In this document: positions 25,889 through 35,581 of the stretch, in pieces | How positions within the stretch are numbered: the first letter of the stretch is position 1 | Layout: each line of letters begins with the position of its first letter | Source of the DNA: Leptolyngbyaceae cyanobacterium RU_5_1 | GTDB taxonomy: Bacteria; Cyanobacteriota; Cyanobacteriia; Leptolyngbyales; Leptolyngbyaceae | Assembly (NCBI GenBank): GCA_012034055.1 | Contig: JAAUSG010000024.1 | Location: 1 to 35,581 of the forward strand | Length of the DNA: 35,581 bases | Direction of reading: 5' to 3' | Translations under genes and position numbers: made by a program | The notes under the pieces: generated by a model | Databases searched by the model: none | What the model saw: the letters and a program-made list of their open reading frames with translations, nothing else | Told to the model about the DNA's origin: nothing

Positions 25889-26005
25889 ATGCAACTGATT
25901 CGCAAAACTCTTCACCCCAACGAAGAAAGTGTCTGTTGGAACTCTCACGACCGCTTTGATGGGGATGCGCGAATGGGAGGAGAGCAGGCTTCTGTTTTAA
26001 TTTAA
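25889..26005 (+). CDS. Possible 38-residue small protein in the rnpM-infB gap
   Basis: An ATG-to-TAA frame encodes MQLIRKTLHPNEESVCWNSH followed by DRFDGDARMGGEQASVLI. I do not recognise it. The composition is protein-like and has no repeat character, and an internal gap in a tight operon is a typical place for a small gene, but there is no strong ribosome site (GACGACTACG precedes the ATG). Treat as a candidate only. Confidence 0.2.
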   Translation: MQLIRKTLHPNEESVCWNSHDRFDGDARMGGEQASVLI

Positions 26006-26007
26006 GT

Positions 26008-26161
26008 GTTACTCTCAATCAAGTTTGAGTTTAAGTACCCACAGTCTCTAAAGATTCGTGCAAAATTAGAGAGAGTAACTGTTAACAAGGTTGTCATCTC
26101 TAGGTGACCAAGTCATCTATAAGGGTTTGTGATTTGCCTATCATCACAAGATGATAGGCAA
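26008..26161 (+). promoter_or_regulatory. Structured infB leader
   Basis: Two inverted repeats are seen upstream of infB: GTTACTCTC (26008-26016) with GAGAGTAAC (26072-26080), enclosing a 55-nt loop, and a perfect 11-bp hairpin TTGCCTATCAT-CACAAG-ATGATAGGCAA (26134-26161). Neither is followed by a T-run, so translation control, RNA processing or protein binding is more likely than simple termination. Confidence 0.45.
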
Positions 26162-26268
26162 CGTTGAGGTTTAAGATCGAGAGGGTTAAGGTTTGGTTTT
26201 GATGTCGTTTTAGTCGGAACGGTAAGCAACTATGTGAAAACTGGATCGGTACGAAGAGGAAAGACTGG

Positions 26269-29200
26269 ATGAACAGTGGCAAGGTTAGAATTTACGAACT
26301 ATCGAAAGAATTAAACTTGGATAACAAAGATATTTTGGCAATCTGTGATCAGCTAAATATCTCGGTGAAGAGTCATAGCAGCACAATTAGCGACTCTGAA
26401 GCTGAGCAAATTCGCGCCGCTGCCGAGAAGTATGTCGCTAGTCATCCATTCTCTGGGAAACCTTCTCGGCAGGGAACCAGTCAGTCAACTACAGAGTCAA
26501 AGTCGCGGAGTGCAATGCCCGTTCAGAAAAAGCAGCAGATTGTGGCAATTAAATCGGTGACGCGATCGCCTAATTTGGAGCCACCAGTACCCCCCAATTA
26601 TGTTTCTCCTCAACCAGATTCAAACCAGGCTGTTCAATCACCACCTGCAAGACCATCTGCCCCCAATCGACCACCTGCAAGACCGACGGAGGCTGGTTCT
26701 GACCAGCAGGTAGAAGCCCCGCAGACTCTAGAAACGCCTGCTCAACAACCTGCCCTCCCTGACGACTATCAATCTGATATGCAGTTTGAACAGGCATCAC
26801 AAGTATCTGCCCCGGTTGAAACCGCAAATCCACCAGAGTTGATTGTTCCACCGCAGCGATCAGAATCTGCAGCGAGTTCTCCCAAGCCTAATCTTTCTAA
26901 TCGTCCGATTTTGAAGCGTTCTAAGGCAGATCAACCCCTTCAGGAATCATCAAGCGGGTCTGATACTGAACCAGCCACAGGTGATACAGTAGCGCGATTC
27001 TCTAAGGCAGAGGGTATGCCAGCGCCTAAGCTACCTGTGAAACCCTCTGCCTCAAGGTCTTCGACTGGGCGACAATCTGCAGCGAAGGGACCTGAAAAGC
27101 CCACTCCTCGCTCTCAGACAATCGTGGAACTGCGGCGTCCTAAGCCTGTCCGTTCTGAGACAGAGGTTAGTTCCCCAGCCGACGCCAAAGTACCTGGCGT
27201 CGAACAATTAGAGCGTCCAGAGCTAAGGATTAATCGCCCGACTAAACAAAAATCTTCGACGGACGAACCAAAGGTTGCTACGGAGGATGCTCAATCCCTA
27301 CAGCCCAGACCCACTCTGCCACGCTTTGCTAAGAAAGCTAAGGATTGGGAGGAAGAGGAAGAGGGACAACTAGCGAACAAGCCGTCCAAGGTAGGCACAA
27401 AAACAAAGCGGCGTGTTCAGCCTGATTTGGATGAAGAAGAAGACCTGGATATCCTTCTAGAAGATGACGAAAACGACGATGCTGAAGCAGTCGCACAAGT
27501 CAGCCTGTCATTGGTGCGTCCTGCTAAGCCAAAATCGATGCGGCAATCCCCTGCAAAAACACCCGCCGCAACTCCACCCACTCAGCGAAAGAAATCCTCT
27601 AGCTATCGAGATCGCCGCGATCGCCGAGAAGAGATCAAAGTCGAGAAGCCCGAAAAGATTGCCTTGAGAGGAAGTTTAACCGTACAGGAATTAGCTGCCA
27701 CAATGGTTATTCCTGAAACTGACATCATCAGAACCCTTTTCATGAAGGGCATTGCAGCTACAGTTACCCAAACATTAGACCTTGAGACCGCCACAATGGT
27801 GGCAAATGAATTGGGTGTTGAAGTCGAAACCCAGGAGAAAGAGGCCGAAGCTCGTAAGGTAACTGAGATGATCGATGTGGAGGATTTAGAAAGCCTCCAG
27901 CGTCGTCCACCTGTCGTGACGATCATGGGTCACGTAGACCACGGAAAAACTACGCTCCTCGACTCCATTCGCGAGACGAAAGTTGCTCAGGGAGAAGCAG
28001 GCGGCATTACGCAACACATTGGCGCTTATCACGTTGATGTGGAGCATAACGGCAATATGCAACAGGTTGTCTTTCTAGATACTCCAGGTCACGAAGCATT
28101 TACTGCAATGCGGGCACGGGGAGCACGGGTAACCGATATCGCAATTCTCGTCGTCGCTGCAGATGATGGTGTTCGTCCTCAAACGATTGAGGCAATTAGC
28201 CATGCCAAAGCCGCTGAGGTACCCATTATCGTTGCCATCAACAAAGTTGATAAGGAAGAAGCCCAACCCGATCGCGTCAAGCAAGAGCTGACCGAATACG
28301 GACTAGTTCCCGAAGAATGGGGCGGTGACACAATCATGGTGCCGGTCAGCGCTCTAACAGGTGAGAATCTCGATACTTTACTGGAGATGATCTTACTGGT
28401 GGCAGAAGTTGAAGATCTGCATGCCAATCCAGACCGTCCTGCTAAAGGAACCATTATTGAGGCTCACCTTGACAAGGCTAAGGGACCTGTTGCCACCCTG
28501 CTGATTCAGAATGGCACCCTGCGAGTTGGCGATATTCTGGTAGCAGGTTCTGTCCTGGGTCGAGTACGGGCAATGATGGACGATCAGGGGCAGCGAGTCA
28601 AAGTCGCAAGTCCTTCTTTTGCGGTTGAGGTTCTGGGGCTTGGAGATGTTCCAGCGGCTGGAGATGAGTTTGAAGTCTTTCAAGATGAGAAAGATGCTCG
28701 CTCTGTTGCATCAGCTAGAGGGGATAAACAGCGAGAATCGCGCTTGTTGGCAGCAATGTCCTCTCGTCGTGTCAGCTTAAACACTCTTTCCGCCCGTGCT
28801 CAAGAAGGCGACCTGAAGGAACTCAATCTTGTGCTTAAAGCCGATGTTCAAGGTTCCGTAGAGGCAATCTTGAATGCCTTTAAGCAGCTTCCTCAGAACG
28901 AAGTTCAGGTGCGAGTCCTGTATGCGGCTCCCGGTGAAGTGACCGAAACCGATGTAGACCTTGCAGCCGCTAGCTCTGCGGTCATCATTGGCTTTAACAC
29001 CACTTTGGCAACTGGAGCACGGCAAGCGGCTGACCAGGCAGGTGTAGATGTTCGTGACTACAACATCATCTATAAGCTGTTGGACGACATCCAGGCAGCA
29101 ATGGAAGGTTTGCTGGAACCGGAGCTGGTTGAAGAAGCTCTGGGTCAGGCAGAAGTGCGTGCCGTCTTTCCAGTTGGTCGTGGACAGGTAGCGGGTTGCT

Positions 29201-29430
29201 ACATTCAATCTGGTAAGGTAATCCGTAACTGTAAAGTTCGGGTGCGTCGGAACGGACAAATAATTCATGAAGGCAACCTGGATTCGCTAAAGCGGATTCG
29301 AGAAGATGTGCGAGAGGTCAACGCTGGCTATGAATGTGGTATTCGGCTTGATGCCTTCAACACCTGGGAGACAGGCGATATCATTGAGACCTATCGCATG
29401 ATTACAAAACGGCGCACGTTGTCGAAGTGA
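26269..29430 (+). CDS. infB: Translation initiation factor IF-2
   Basis: The 1053-residue GTPase delivers fMet-tRNA to the 30S subunit. The first about 450 residues are the long, low-complexity region typical of cyanobacterial IF-2, rich in Pro/Ser/Lys with an acidic patch ([19 protein letters not shown]). The N-terminal IF2_N motif ([20 protein letters not shown]) and a second one near 465 ([19 protein letters not shown]) are clear. The GTPase core has G1 GHVDHGKTT (about 554-562), G3 DTPGHEAF (604-611) and G4 NKVD (658-661), followed by domains II, III and C2. An AGAGGA ribosome site lies about eight bases before the ATG. It is last in the rimP-nusA-rnpM-infB order. Confidence 0.97.
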   Translation: MNSGKVRIYELSKELNLDNKDILAICDQLNISVKSHSSTISDSEAEQIRAAAEKYVASHPFSGKPSRQGTSQSTTESKSRSAMPVQKKQQIVAIKSVTRSPNLEPPVPPNYVSPQPDSNQAVQSPPARPSAPNRPPARPTEAGSDQQVEAPQTLETPAQQPALPDDYQSDMQFEQASQVSAPVETANPPELIVPPQRSESAASSPKPNLSNRPILKRSKADQPLQESSSGSDTEPATGDTVARFSKAEGMPAPKLPVKPSASRSSTGRQSAAKGPEKPTPRSQTIVELRRPKPVRSETEVSSPADAKVPGVEQLERPELRINRPTKQKSSTDEPKVATEDAQSLQPRPTLPRFAKKAKDWEEEEEGQLANKPSKVGTKTKRRVQPDLDEEEDLDILLEDDENDDAEAVAQVSLSLVRPAKPKSMRQSPAKTPAATPPTQRKKSSSYRDRRDRREEIKVEKPEKIALRGSLTVQELAATMVIPETDIIRTLFMKGIAATVTQTLDLETATMVANELGVEVETQEKEAEARKVTEMIDVEDLESLQRRPPVVTIMGHVDHGKTTLLDSIRETKVAQGEAGGITQHIGAYHVDVEHNGNMQQVVFLDTPGHEAFTAMRARGARVTDIAILVVAADDGVRPQTIEAISHAKAAEVPIIVAINKVDKEEAQPDRVKQELTEYGLVPEEWGGDTIMVPVSALTGENLDTLLEMILLVAEVEDLHANPDRPAKGTIIEAHLDKAKGPVATLLIQNGTLRVGDILVAGSVLGRVRAMMDDQGQRVKVASPSFAVEVLGLGDVPAAGDEFEVFQDEKDARSVASARGDKQRESRLLAAMSSRRVSLNTLSARAQEGDLKELNLVLKADVQGSVEAILNAFKQLPQNEVQVRVLYAAPGEVTETDVDLAAASSAVIIGFNTTLATGARQAADQAGVDVRDYNIIYKLLDDIQAAMEGLLEPELVEEALGQAEVRAVFPVGRGQVAGCYIQSGKVIRNCKVRVRRNGQIIHEGNLDSLKRIREDVREVNAGYECGIRLDAFNTWETGDIIETYRMITKRRTLSK

Positions 29431-29653
29431 TAGAAAGGAGTTAAGGAATGGAATCATGGGGCTAAGAGTGTATAGTGAGCAGTCAACAGTGGATGGTGAA
29501 CAACGAGCAGTAAATCCGACAACTGCTGCCTCGTTACTGTTAGCTGACACCCGGCACCTTAGCCTCTGGAGTTTAGACTAATCGGTGAAGAAAAGGGGTC
29601 AAAATCAACGACCTGACCATTTGATGGTCAATGTTGTATCAAGTGATTTGACC

Positions 29654-29790
29654 ATGCGTAATTTTGACAAGCTACGAGAGTCTCGCTACTAAACCTATGG
29701 GCTGATGAGCAACAGCCAAGATGTGCTATTTGATCTGATGGATGCGGTGTTGCTCAGTCTGCTTTACGAGAACGGTTGTTTAGCAAGTAA
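29654..29790 (+). pseudogene. Degraded transposase N-terminal fragment
   Basis: One frame reads MRNFDKLRESRY, stop, TYGLMSNSQDVLFDLMDAVL. This resembles the N-terminus of a transposase type common in cyanobacteria (M-x-x-F-x-K-L-R...D-x-x-F-(E/D)-L-M-D-A-(L/V)), with a CAA-to-TAA nonsense change in the middle and loss of homology after about residue 36. The GACCATTTGATGGTC palindrome just upstream (29606-29620) may be what remains of a terminal repeat. Family call from memory, moderate. Confidence 0.4.
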
Positions 29791-31318
<1,528 letters not shown>

Positions 31319-31373
31319 CCTTGTCACGCGCGAAAATCCGATAAGCAAGTAGACAAAGCACTAGTGATGGAAA

Positions 31374-31407
31374 AGCGATCGCCTATTTACGTAGGAAGGC
31401 GATCGCT
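31374..31407 (+). terminator. HIP1-containing hairpin after frmA
   Basis: AGCGATCGCCT (31374-31384) and AGGCGATCGCT (31397-31407) form a perfect 11-bp stem with a 12-nt loop, each arm containing a whole HIP1 octamer. No long T-run follows (ACTTTGCC), so efficiency is uncertain. Confidence 0.5.
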
Positions 31408-31505
31408 ACTTTGCCTGAAAGGGCTATAGGATAGACTGACGTTCACTATCCATCAAATGCGCTTTATCCAACTTAACTGTTAAATCTGCCTTATGGAGGC
31501 GGAGG

Positions 31506-31536
31506 AAGTCAGATAAAAGTCAGATGAAAGTCAGAG
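31506..31536. repeat. 11-nt direct repeats (AAGTCAGAT core)
   Basis: AAGTCAGA recurs three times with exactly 11-nt spacing (31506, 31517, 31528). The near-helical period could suit cooperative binding of a response regulator, but no gene start is close; the next gene on this strand, gatB, starts 300 nt further on. Confidence 0.6.
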
Positions 31537-31551
31537 TTTCTCTATAGCCCG

Positions 31552-31590
31552 GTCAGCCTCTCAAACCATGGGAAAGTTTGAGAGGCTGAC
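31552..31590. terminator. Strong 15-bp hairpin
   Basis: GTCAGCCTCTCAAAC (31552-31566) and GTTTGAGAGGCTGAC (31576-31590) are exact inverted repeats with a 9-nt loop, followed by CTCTTTT on the + strand. Probably an intrinsic terminator for frmA read-through, or for the tRNA-like transcript on the other strand. Confidence 0.6.
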
Positions 31591-31660
31591 CTCTTTTAAA
31601 TCAGGACTGAGTAATGAGGACTGAGGACTAAACGAGTGACTCAGCACTCAGTGCTTGATC

Positions 31661-31733
31661 TGGGTGACTGACGAGAGTCGAACTCGCTAACACTGGTGTC
31701 ATAGACCAGCCCCTCCACCACTTCGGGTTCACC
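31661..31733 (-). tRNA. tRNA-like sequence (AUG anticodon), probable tRNA-His-derived pseudo-tRNA
   Basis: On the minus strand an anticodon stem CTGGT/ACCAG encloses the 7-nt loop CTATGAC (anticodon ATG), and a T-arm GCGAG-TTCGACT-CTCGT follows. The outer acceptor GGTGA pairs with TCACC, and the end reads CAGTCACC, as in tRNA-His with its extra 5' G and C73. The inner acceptor pairs and the D-arm do not match a canonical tRNA, and bacterial tRNA-His normally has GTG, so I read it as a degenerate tRNA. Confidence 0.45.
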
Positions 31734-31839
31734 TATGTATCCTCAAGAGTACGGATAAGCTGTCCTTCAAACCCAACCCTAGATACAGCAGCCAGAGGTT
31801 ACAATAGGCCGTTGATCAGCTTACTCTGGTTGAACCAAT

Positions 31840-33330
31840 ATGACCTCTGCTGCTCCTGCAAAAACCCAGTATGAAGCGGTGATTGGCTTAGAAACCCACT
31901 GCCAGCTCAATACCGCAACAAAGATTTTCTCAACCAGTTCGACCAAGTTTGGAGAACCCCCAAATACGCTGATTGATCCGGTGTGTATGGGGCTGCCAGG
32001 AACACTACCGGTGTTGAATCAGAAAGTGCTGGAGTACGCCGTGAAGACAGGGCTGGCGTTGAACTGTCAGATTGCGTCCTACAGTAAGTTCGATCGCAAG
32101 CAGTATTTCTACCCCGACTTACCCAAGAACTATCAAATTTCGCAGTACGATCTGCCGATCGCCGAACACGGTTGGCTAGAGATTGAATTGGTCGATAAAG
32201 AAACCAGCACGGTAACTCGCAAGCGGATTGGGATTACTCGCCTGCACATGGAAGAAGATGCGGGCAAATTGGTGCATGGTGGGAGTGACCGCCTCGCCGG
32301 CTCCACCTATTCGCTGGTGGACTACAACCGGGCTGGGGTGCCATTGTTAGAAATCGTCTCCGAACCGGACATCCGCAGTGGGCAGGAAGCCGCAGAGTAT
32401 GCCCAGGAGTTACGGCGAATTCTACAGTATCTGGGCGTCAGCGACGGCAATATGCAGGAAGGGTCGCTGCGATGCGATGTGAACATCTCTGTGCGTCCTG
32501 CAGGTCAGCAGGAGTTTGGCACCAAAGTTGAAATCAAGAACATGAACTCCTTCAACGCGATTCAGCGGGCGATCGAGTACGAAATTGAGCGGCAAATCGA
32601 AGCTGTGGAGTCGGGGGAACGAATCATTCAGGAAACGCGCCTCTGGGAAGAAGGCTCCCAGCGCACCATCAGTATGCGCGTCAAGGAAGGCTCCAGCGAC
32701 TACCGCTACTTCCCAGAACCCGATTTGGGACCGATTGAAGTATCGAGTGAGCAACTGGAGGACTGGCGATCGCAGCTCCCCGAACTGCCTGCTCAGAAGC
32801 GCCACCACTACGAAACAGAACTGGGGCTGTCAGCCTACGATGCCCGCGTGCTGACGGGCGATCGCGCCATTGCTGAATATTTTGAAGCCACGATTGCGGC
32901 TGGTGCGCCTGCCAAGCCAGCCGCAAACTGGATTATGGGCGAGATTAGCGCCCACTTGAATAGCAATACCAGCCTGACCATTAATGACCTTCCCCTGCAG
33001 CCGGAAAGTCTAGCGGAGTTGATTGGATTGATTGAAGATCGCACCATTAGTAACGCAGCGGCCAAGAACATTCTGCCGGAGCTATTGGAGAAAGGTGGCT
33101 CTGCGAAGGCAATTGTAGAGCGCGATGGGTTGGGGCAGATTTCGGATCAGGGCGCGTTGGAAACCGCGATCGCCGAAGTCCTCACCGAAAACCCCAAAGA
33201 ATTAAACCAGTACCGCAACGGAAAAACCAAACTGCTGGGCTTCTTTGTTGGACAGGTAATGAAGAAAACGGGTGGTCGAGCAGACCCCAAACTAACCAAT
33301 CAGTTGCTAGCGAAGAAACTGAACAGCTAA
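31840..33330 (+). CDS. gatB: Asp-tRNA(Asn)/Glu-tRNA(Gln) amidotransferase subunit B
   Basis: The 496-residue GatB has the expected order: EAVIGLETHCQLNTATKIFS near the N-terminus (the GLExHxQL signature), GVPLLEIVSEPDIRSGQEAA, then DVNISVRPAG and KVEIKNMNSFNAIQRAIEYE, and the helical C-terminal YqeY-like tail (AIAEVLTENPKELNQYRNGK...KKTGGRADPKLTNQLL). With GatA and GatC it converts Glu-tRNA(Gln) to Gln-tRNA(Gln), essential where no GlnRS exists, as in cyanobacteria. gatA and gatC are not in the window, which is usual for this phylum. It starts 107 nt downstream of the tRNA-like element, which is on the opposite strand. Confidence 0.97.
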   Translation: MTSAAPAKTQYEAVIGLETHCQLNTATKIFSTSSTKFGEPPNTLIDPVCMGLPGTLPVLNQKVLEYAVKTGLALNCQIASYSKFDRKQYFYPDLPKNYQISQYDLPIAEHGWLEIELVDKETSTVTRKRIGITRLHMEEDAGKLVHGGSDRLAGSTYSLVDYNRAGVPLLEIVSEPDIRSGQEAAEYAQELRRILQYLGVSDGNMQEGSLRCDVNISVRPAGQQEFGTKVEIKNMNSFNAIQRAIEYEIERQIEAVESGERIIQETRLWEEGSQRTISMRVKEGSSDYRYFPEPDLGPIEVSSEQLEDWRSQLPELPAQKRHHYETELGLSAYDARVLTGDRAIAEYFEATIAAGAPAKPAANWIMGEISAHLNSNTSLTINDLPLQPESLAELIGLIEDRTISNAAAKNILPELLEKGGSAKAIVERDGLGQISDQGALETAIAEVLTENPKELNQYRNGKTKLLGFFVGQVMKKTGGRADPKLTNQLLAKKLNS

Positions 33331-33630
33331 TCGCCGATCGCTTGCTGATACCAATCAGTTTGCTTTGCTGCTGTAGCTGGGCTGTATACCCCAAAACTGA
33401 TGCATTTTGAGCAAAACCTCGAAGTTTTAAGCAACGATGCGGGTCATGATGATTTGATTCCTGGTTAAAAACTCTGAGGTTTGCGTAAGTCTTTTACCTC
33501 AAAGCTTGATAGAAGCTTCACGTCAGGAAAGCAGAATTCTATCTTTCTTGGTTAAAAAAACACGAGAAGGGGGTGACACCCCCCACCCCATTAATGTCAT
33601 ACTGTGTTAAGTAGATGCACCCTGATGATA

Positions 33631-33663
33631 GGGGGAGGCGCTCTGGCGGCTCTCCCTTTTTTG
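33631..33663 (+). terminator. Putative intrinsic terminator
   Basis: GGGAG...CTCCC around a GC-rich interior (33633-33656) is followed by a T-run (TTTTTTG). It lies between gatB and the convergent Nudix gene, 300 nt after the gatB stop, so it may end a long gatB 3' region. Confidence 0.5.
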
Positions 33664-33704
33664 TGCCCAATCCGACCCGGCATTCTGCTAGTGGTCACAG
33701 AACT

Positions 33705-34160
33705 TTACGCGAGTGTTGTCAATCCGTCGAAGTAATCCTTCAATTGGCGATCGTGGTCATGAGACAGAGTCCCAATCGGTACCAGCTTAGGAGAAAACGC
33801 CTTCACATCAATGACTTCCATTGGGTCATTAATATGCATGGCTCCGGTCGCTTCAACCTCCACCACCACGCAAATTGAGTGAACACGGCCGTCCCGTTCA
33901 GGGGACGAGTAAACTCCAACCAGGCGACGAATCTTAGATACCTTCAATCCTGTCTCTTCGGTAAGTTCTCGATGGATGGAGGTTGCGATATCCTCGCCCC
34001 AGTTCACCATCCCTCCAGGCAGCCCCCATTTACGATTATCACGCCGCTGAATCAGGACGATTCGACCATCTGGAAGAACTGGAATGATGCTGGTGCCCAT
34101 AACGGGATGGCGAAACAAAATTCCCAACACGGCTTGTGCAAAGTGCCACAACTGATGCAT
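33705..34160 (-). CDS. Nudix hydrolase
   Basis: The 151-residue protein has a full Nudix box, GGMVNWGEDIATSIHRELTEETGL (about 49-72; two-part motif GGMVNWGED and RELTEETGL), with all metal-binding glutamates. The MGTSIIPVLPDGRIVLIQRR strand before it is typical of the ADP-ribose/NDP-sugar type, but the substrate cannot be told from sequence. The N-terminus (HQLWHFAQAVLGILFRHPV) is hydrophobic and could associate with the membrane. It lies downstream of bcp on the same strand (87-nt gap). Confidence 0.85.
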   Translation of the reverse strand: MHQLWHFAQAVLGILFRHPVMGTSIIPVLPDGRIVLIQRRDNRKWGLPGGMVNWGEDIATSIHRELTEETGLKVSKIRRLVGVYSSPERDGRVHSICVVVEVEATGAMHINDPMEVIDVKAFSPKLVPIGTLSHDHDRQLKDYFDGLTTLA

Positions 34161-34247
34161 AGATAAAAAGCTACGGCAGAACTAATATGACGATCGCAAG
34201 TAGGTCTAAGGCAGATACACGACTATCACCTGGTTAAAACTTCACAC

Positions 34248-34715
34248 TCAACCCAGATCCGCCAGTATTTCTTCAGCATGGGATTCTGGTTTAACTTTCT
34301 TATAAATCTTTTCGATCGTACCATCTGGGCTAATGACGAAGGTGTTTCGACTGATGCCGATATACTCCTTGCCCATGAACTTCTTCAGCCCGTAGCTATC
34401 GTAGGCCGTAGCAACCTGTCCATCCTGATCAATTAGCAGTGGAAATGGCAAGTCGTATTTGGCAGCAAACTTTTCGTGGGATTTGGCATCGTCGGTACTA
34501 ATACCCAACACAATCACATCGTTGTCTTGAAATTGGGCATAGGCATCCCGAAACCCACAGGCTTCCTTAGTGCAACCGGGGGTATTGTCACGAGGGTAAA
34601 AGTATAAGACAACCCGTTTGCCTTGCAAATCAGAACGTTGAACGATATTACCTTTGCCATCGGGCAGGCTGAAGTCAGGTGCGGGGTCGCCAAGTTTTAG
34701 AGTCATGGAATCCAT
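34248..34715 (-). CDS. bcp: Thioredoxin-dependent peroxiredoxin, Bcp/PrxQ type
   Basis: The 155-residue protein reduces hydrogen peroxide and lipid hydroperoxides using thioredoxin. The peroxidatic cysteine is in YPRDNTPGCTKEACGFRD (C48) and the resolving cysteine five residues on (C53), the PrxQ arrangement with an intramolecular disulfide. The remaining fold markers (GISTDDAKSHEKFAAKYDLP and FVISPDGTIEKIY) are present. An in-frame ATG at codon 4 (34706) is an alternative start. The gene follows hisB on the same strand with a 62-nt spacer. Confidence 0.95.
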   Translation of the reverse strand: MDSMTLKLGDPAPDFSLPDGKGNIVQRSDLQGKRVVLYFYPRDNTPGCTKEACGFRDAYAQFQDNDVIVLGISTDDAKSHEKFAAKYDLPFPLLIDQDGQVATAYDSYGLKKFMGKEYIGISRNTFVISPDGTIEKIYKKVKPESHAEEILADLG

Positions 34716-34777
34716 CTATGCACAAGCGTCAGCCATGCATCTTAGACGGTTTTTTTGCCATCTGTCCAGAGCATTTT

Positions 34778-35415
34778 TCATAAAACTCCCTTGGAACTGG
34801 GAATCGCGTGAATCCGACGTGGATCAATTTCAACGGCCATGCGCAGCGATCGCGCAAACGCTTTGAAAGTTGCTTCAATAATGTGGTGCGAATTGATGCC
34901 ATCAAGCTGGCGAATGTGCAACGTCATCTGGGCATGGTTGACGATTGCCACGAAAACTCGCGTACCAGTTGCGTATCGTAGGTGCCGACCCGCTGAGTCG
35001 GAATCTGCAATCCGTAGCCCAGGTGCGGTCGCCCAGAAAAATCCAGCGCAACTTGAATCAGAGCTTCATCCAGCGGCGCAACAAAATGACCAAAGCGGAC
35101 AATTCCTTTGCGATCGCCCAGGGCCTTGTGCAGCGTCATCCCCAACGTAATCCCCACATCCTCATTCGTGTGATGGTCATCAATCTCAATGTCACCCGTT
35201 GCCCGCACCTCCAGGTCAACTAACCCATGCGAGGCGATCTGATGTAGCATGTGATCCAAAAACGGAATTCCCGTCTTTGCAGTGCATTGTCCAGTGCCAT
35301 CCAGGTTAACCGTCACCTGCACATCCGTCTCTCCGGTTGTGCGGCTGACTGATGCCGTTCGACAAGGCGCGGTGAATTTCTGAGCTAAATCTAGCGATCG
35401 GTCACTCGTCTGCAT
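34778..35415 (-). CDS. hisB: Imidazoleglycerol-phosphate dehydratase (frameshifted as sequenced)
   Basis: The enzyme dehydrates imidazole glycerol phosphate in histidine synthesis. From ATG 35415 ([12 protein letters not shown]) the protein shows [37 protein letters not shown] (metal-binding His), and [14 protein letters not shown]. The frame then breaks after [10 protein letters not shown]: four A on the + strand (34953-34956) where five would give [17 protein letters not shown] and the normal end [20 protein letters not shown], through to IPSSKGVL and a stop at 34778. The repaired protein has 212 residues, normal for single-domain HisB. A TTG at 35427 would add four residues. The one-base loss in a homopolymer is probably a sequencing error. 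Confidence 0.9.
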
Positions 35416-35482
35416 GGGATAGTTCAATTAAACAGGTGCTCTTCCATTATCTGAGCCTACTCATCAAAACCGATCAAATTCA

Positions 35483-35581
35483 CATTCTCTCTCATCTCCC
35501 CCCCTCCCCCCACCTCTTTCATCCCTTCACCTCTTCATCTCTTCATCCCTTCATCTCCCCCCCTCTCTTCACCTCTTCATC
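35483..35581. repeat. Polypyrimidine tract with CTTCATC repeats
   Basis: The last about 100 nt are almost pure C/T on the + strand, built from CTTCATC and CTTCACC units and runs of C. Strand asymmetry this strong can form triplex or slipped structures and is error-prone to assemble. It lies upstream of hisB, within its likely promoter region. Confidence 0.8.

Noticed and set aside
35483..35581. CRISPR-like array in the terminal repeat tract
   Set aside because: The units are short and irregular with no unique spacers; it is a polypyrimidine low-complexity tract.

Overview
The window is a piece of a cyanobacterial chromosome. Evidence: many HIP1 octamers (GCGATCGC) in genes and spacers; a Ycf37-type photosystem assembly protein; the Calvin-cycle type gap2; a DUF3365 (Tll0287-like) haem sensor; a FutB-like iron permease; and a rimP-nusA-rnpM-infB operon with cyanobacterial-style proteins. 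Spacers rich in short repeats and IS debris suggest a filamentous, Leptolyngbya-like genome; I cannot name the genus.

Layout. 1-1896: a TspO/MBR-like membrane protein overlaps an RluA-family pseudouridine synthase that runs off the left edge. 2055-2784: two small genes, a YidD-like and a Rof-like protein. 2856-4685: an acyltransferase, a TnpB remnant and a secreted Cys-repeat protein. 4987-6894: dxs. 6895-7744: spacer with tRNA-Trp. 7745-9786: an EF-G-like GTPase (frameshifted as sequenced), convergent with gap2 (10078-11094). 11314-13127: nadD and an ArsS-type radical SAM gene. 13338-15038: a polysaccharide deacetylase with three frameshifts, divergent from a two-domain iron permease (15314-17083). 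17108-17407: an IS-derived element. 17476-20908: a PhnD-like lipoprotein, the haem sensor, and a Ser/Thr kinase whose 3' end overlaps the sensor gene. 21139-23289: ycf37 (frameshifted), a family-3 solute-binding protein, rplT and rpmI. 23511-29430: rimP-nusA-rnpM-infB with structured leaders. 29431-30208: IS debris. 30209-35415: class III alcohol dehydrogenase, a tRNA-like sequence, gatB, a Nudix hydrolase, bcp/PrxQ and hisB (frameshifted), ending in a polypyrimidine tract.

Most genes are housekeeping: isoprenoid precursor entry (dxs), carbon fixation (gap2), NAD and histidine synthesis, translation and transcription factors, and Gln-tRNA amidation. They form short transcription units rather than one pathway. 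The more unusual content is the Rof-like protein in a phylum that generally lacks Rho, a 73-nt palindromic repeat present three times, attenuator-like leaders before rimP and infB, a tRNA-like sequence, the haem sensor/kinase pair, and six one-base deletions that break four conserved genes. Three of those six are loss of a C just after GCGATCGC, which points to systematic sequencing error. I did not find a convincing new defence system, CRISPR array or biosynthetic cluster.
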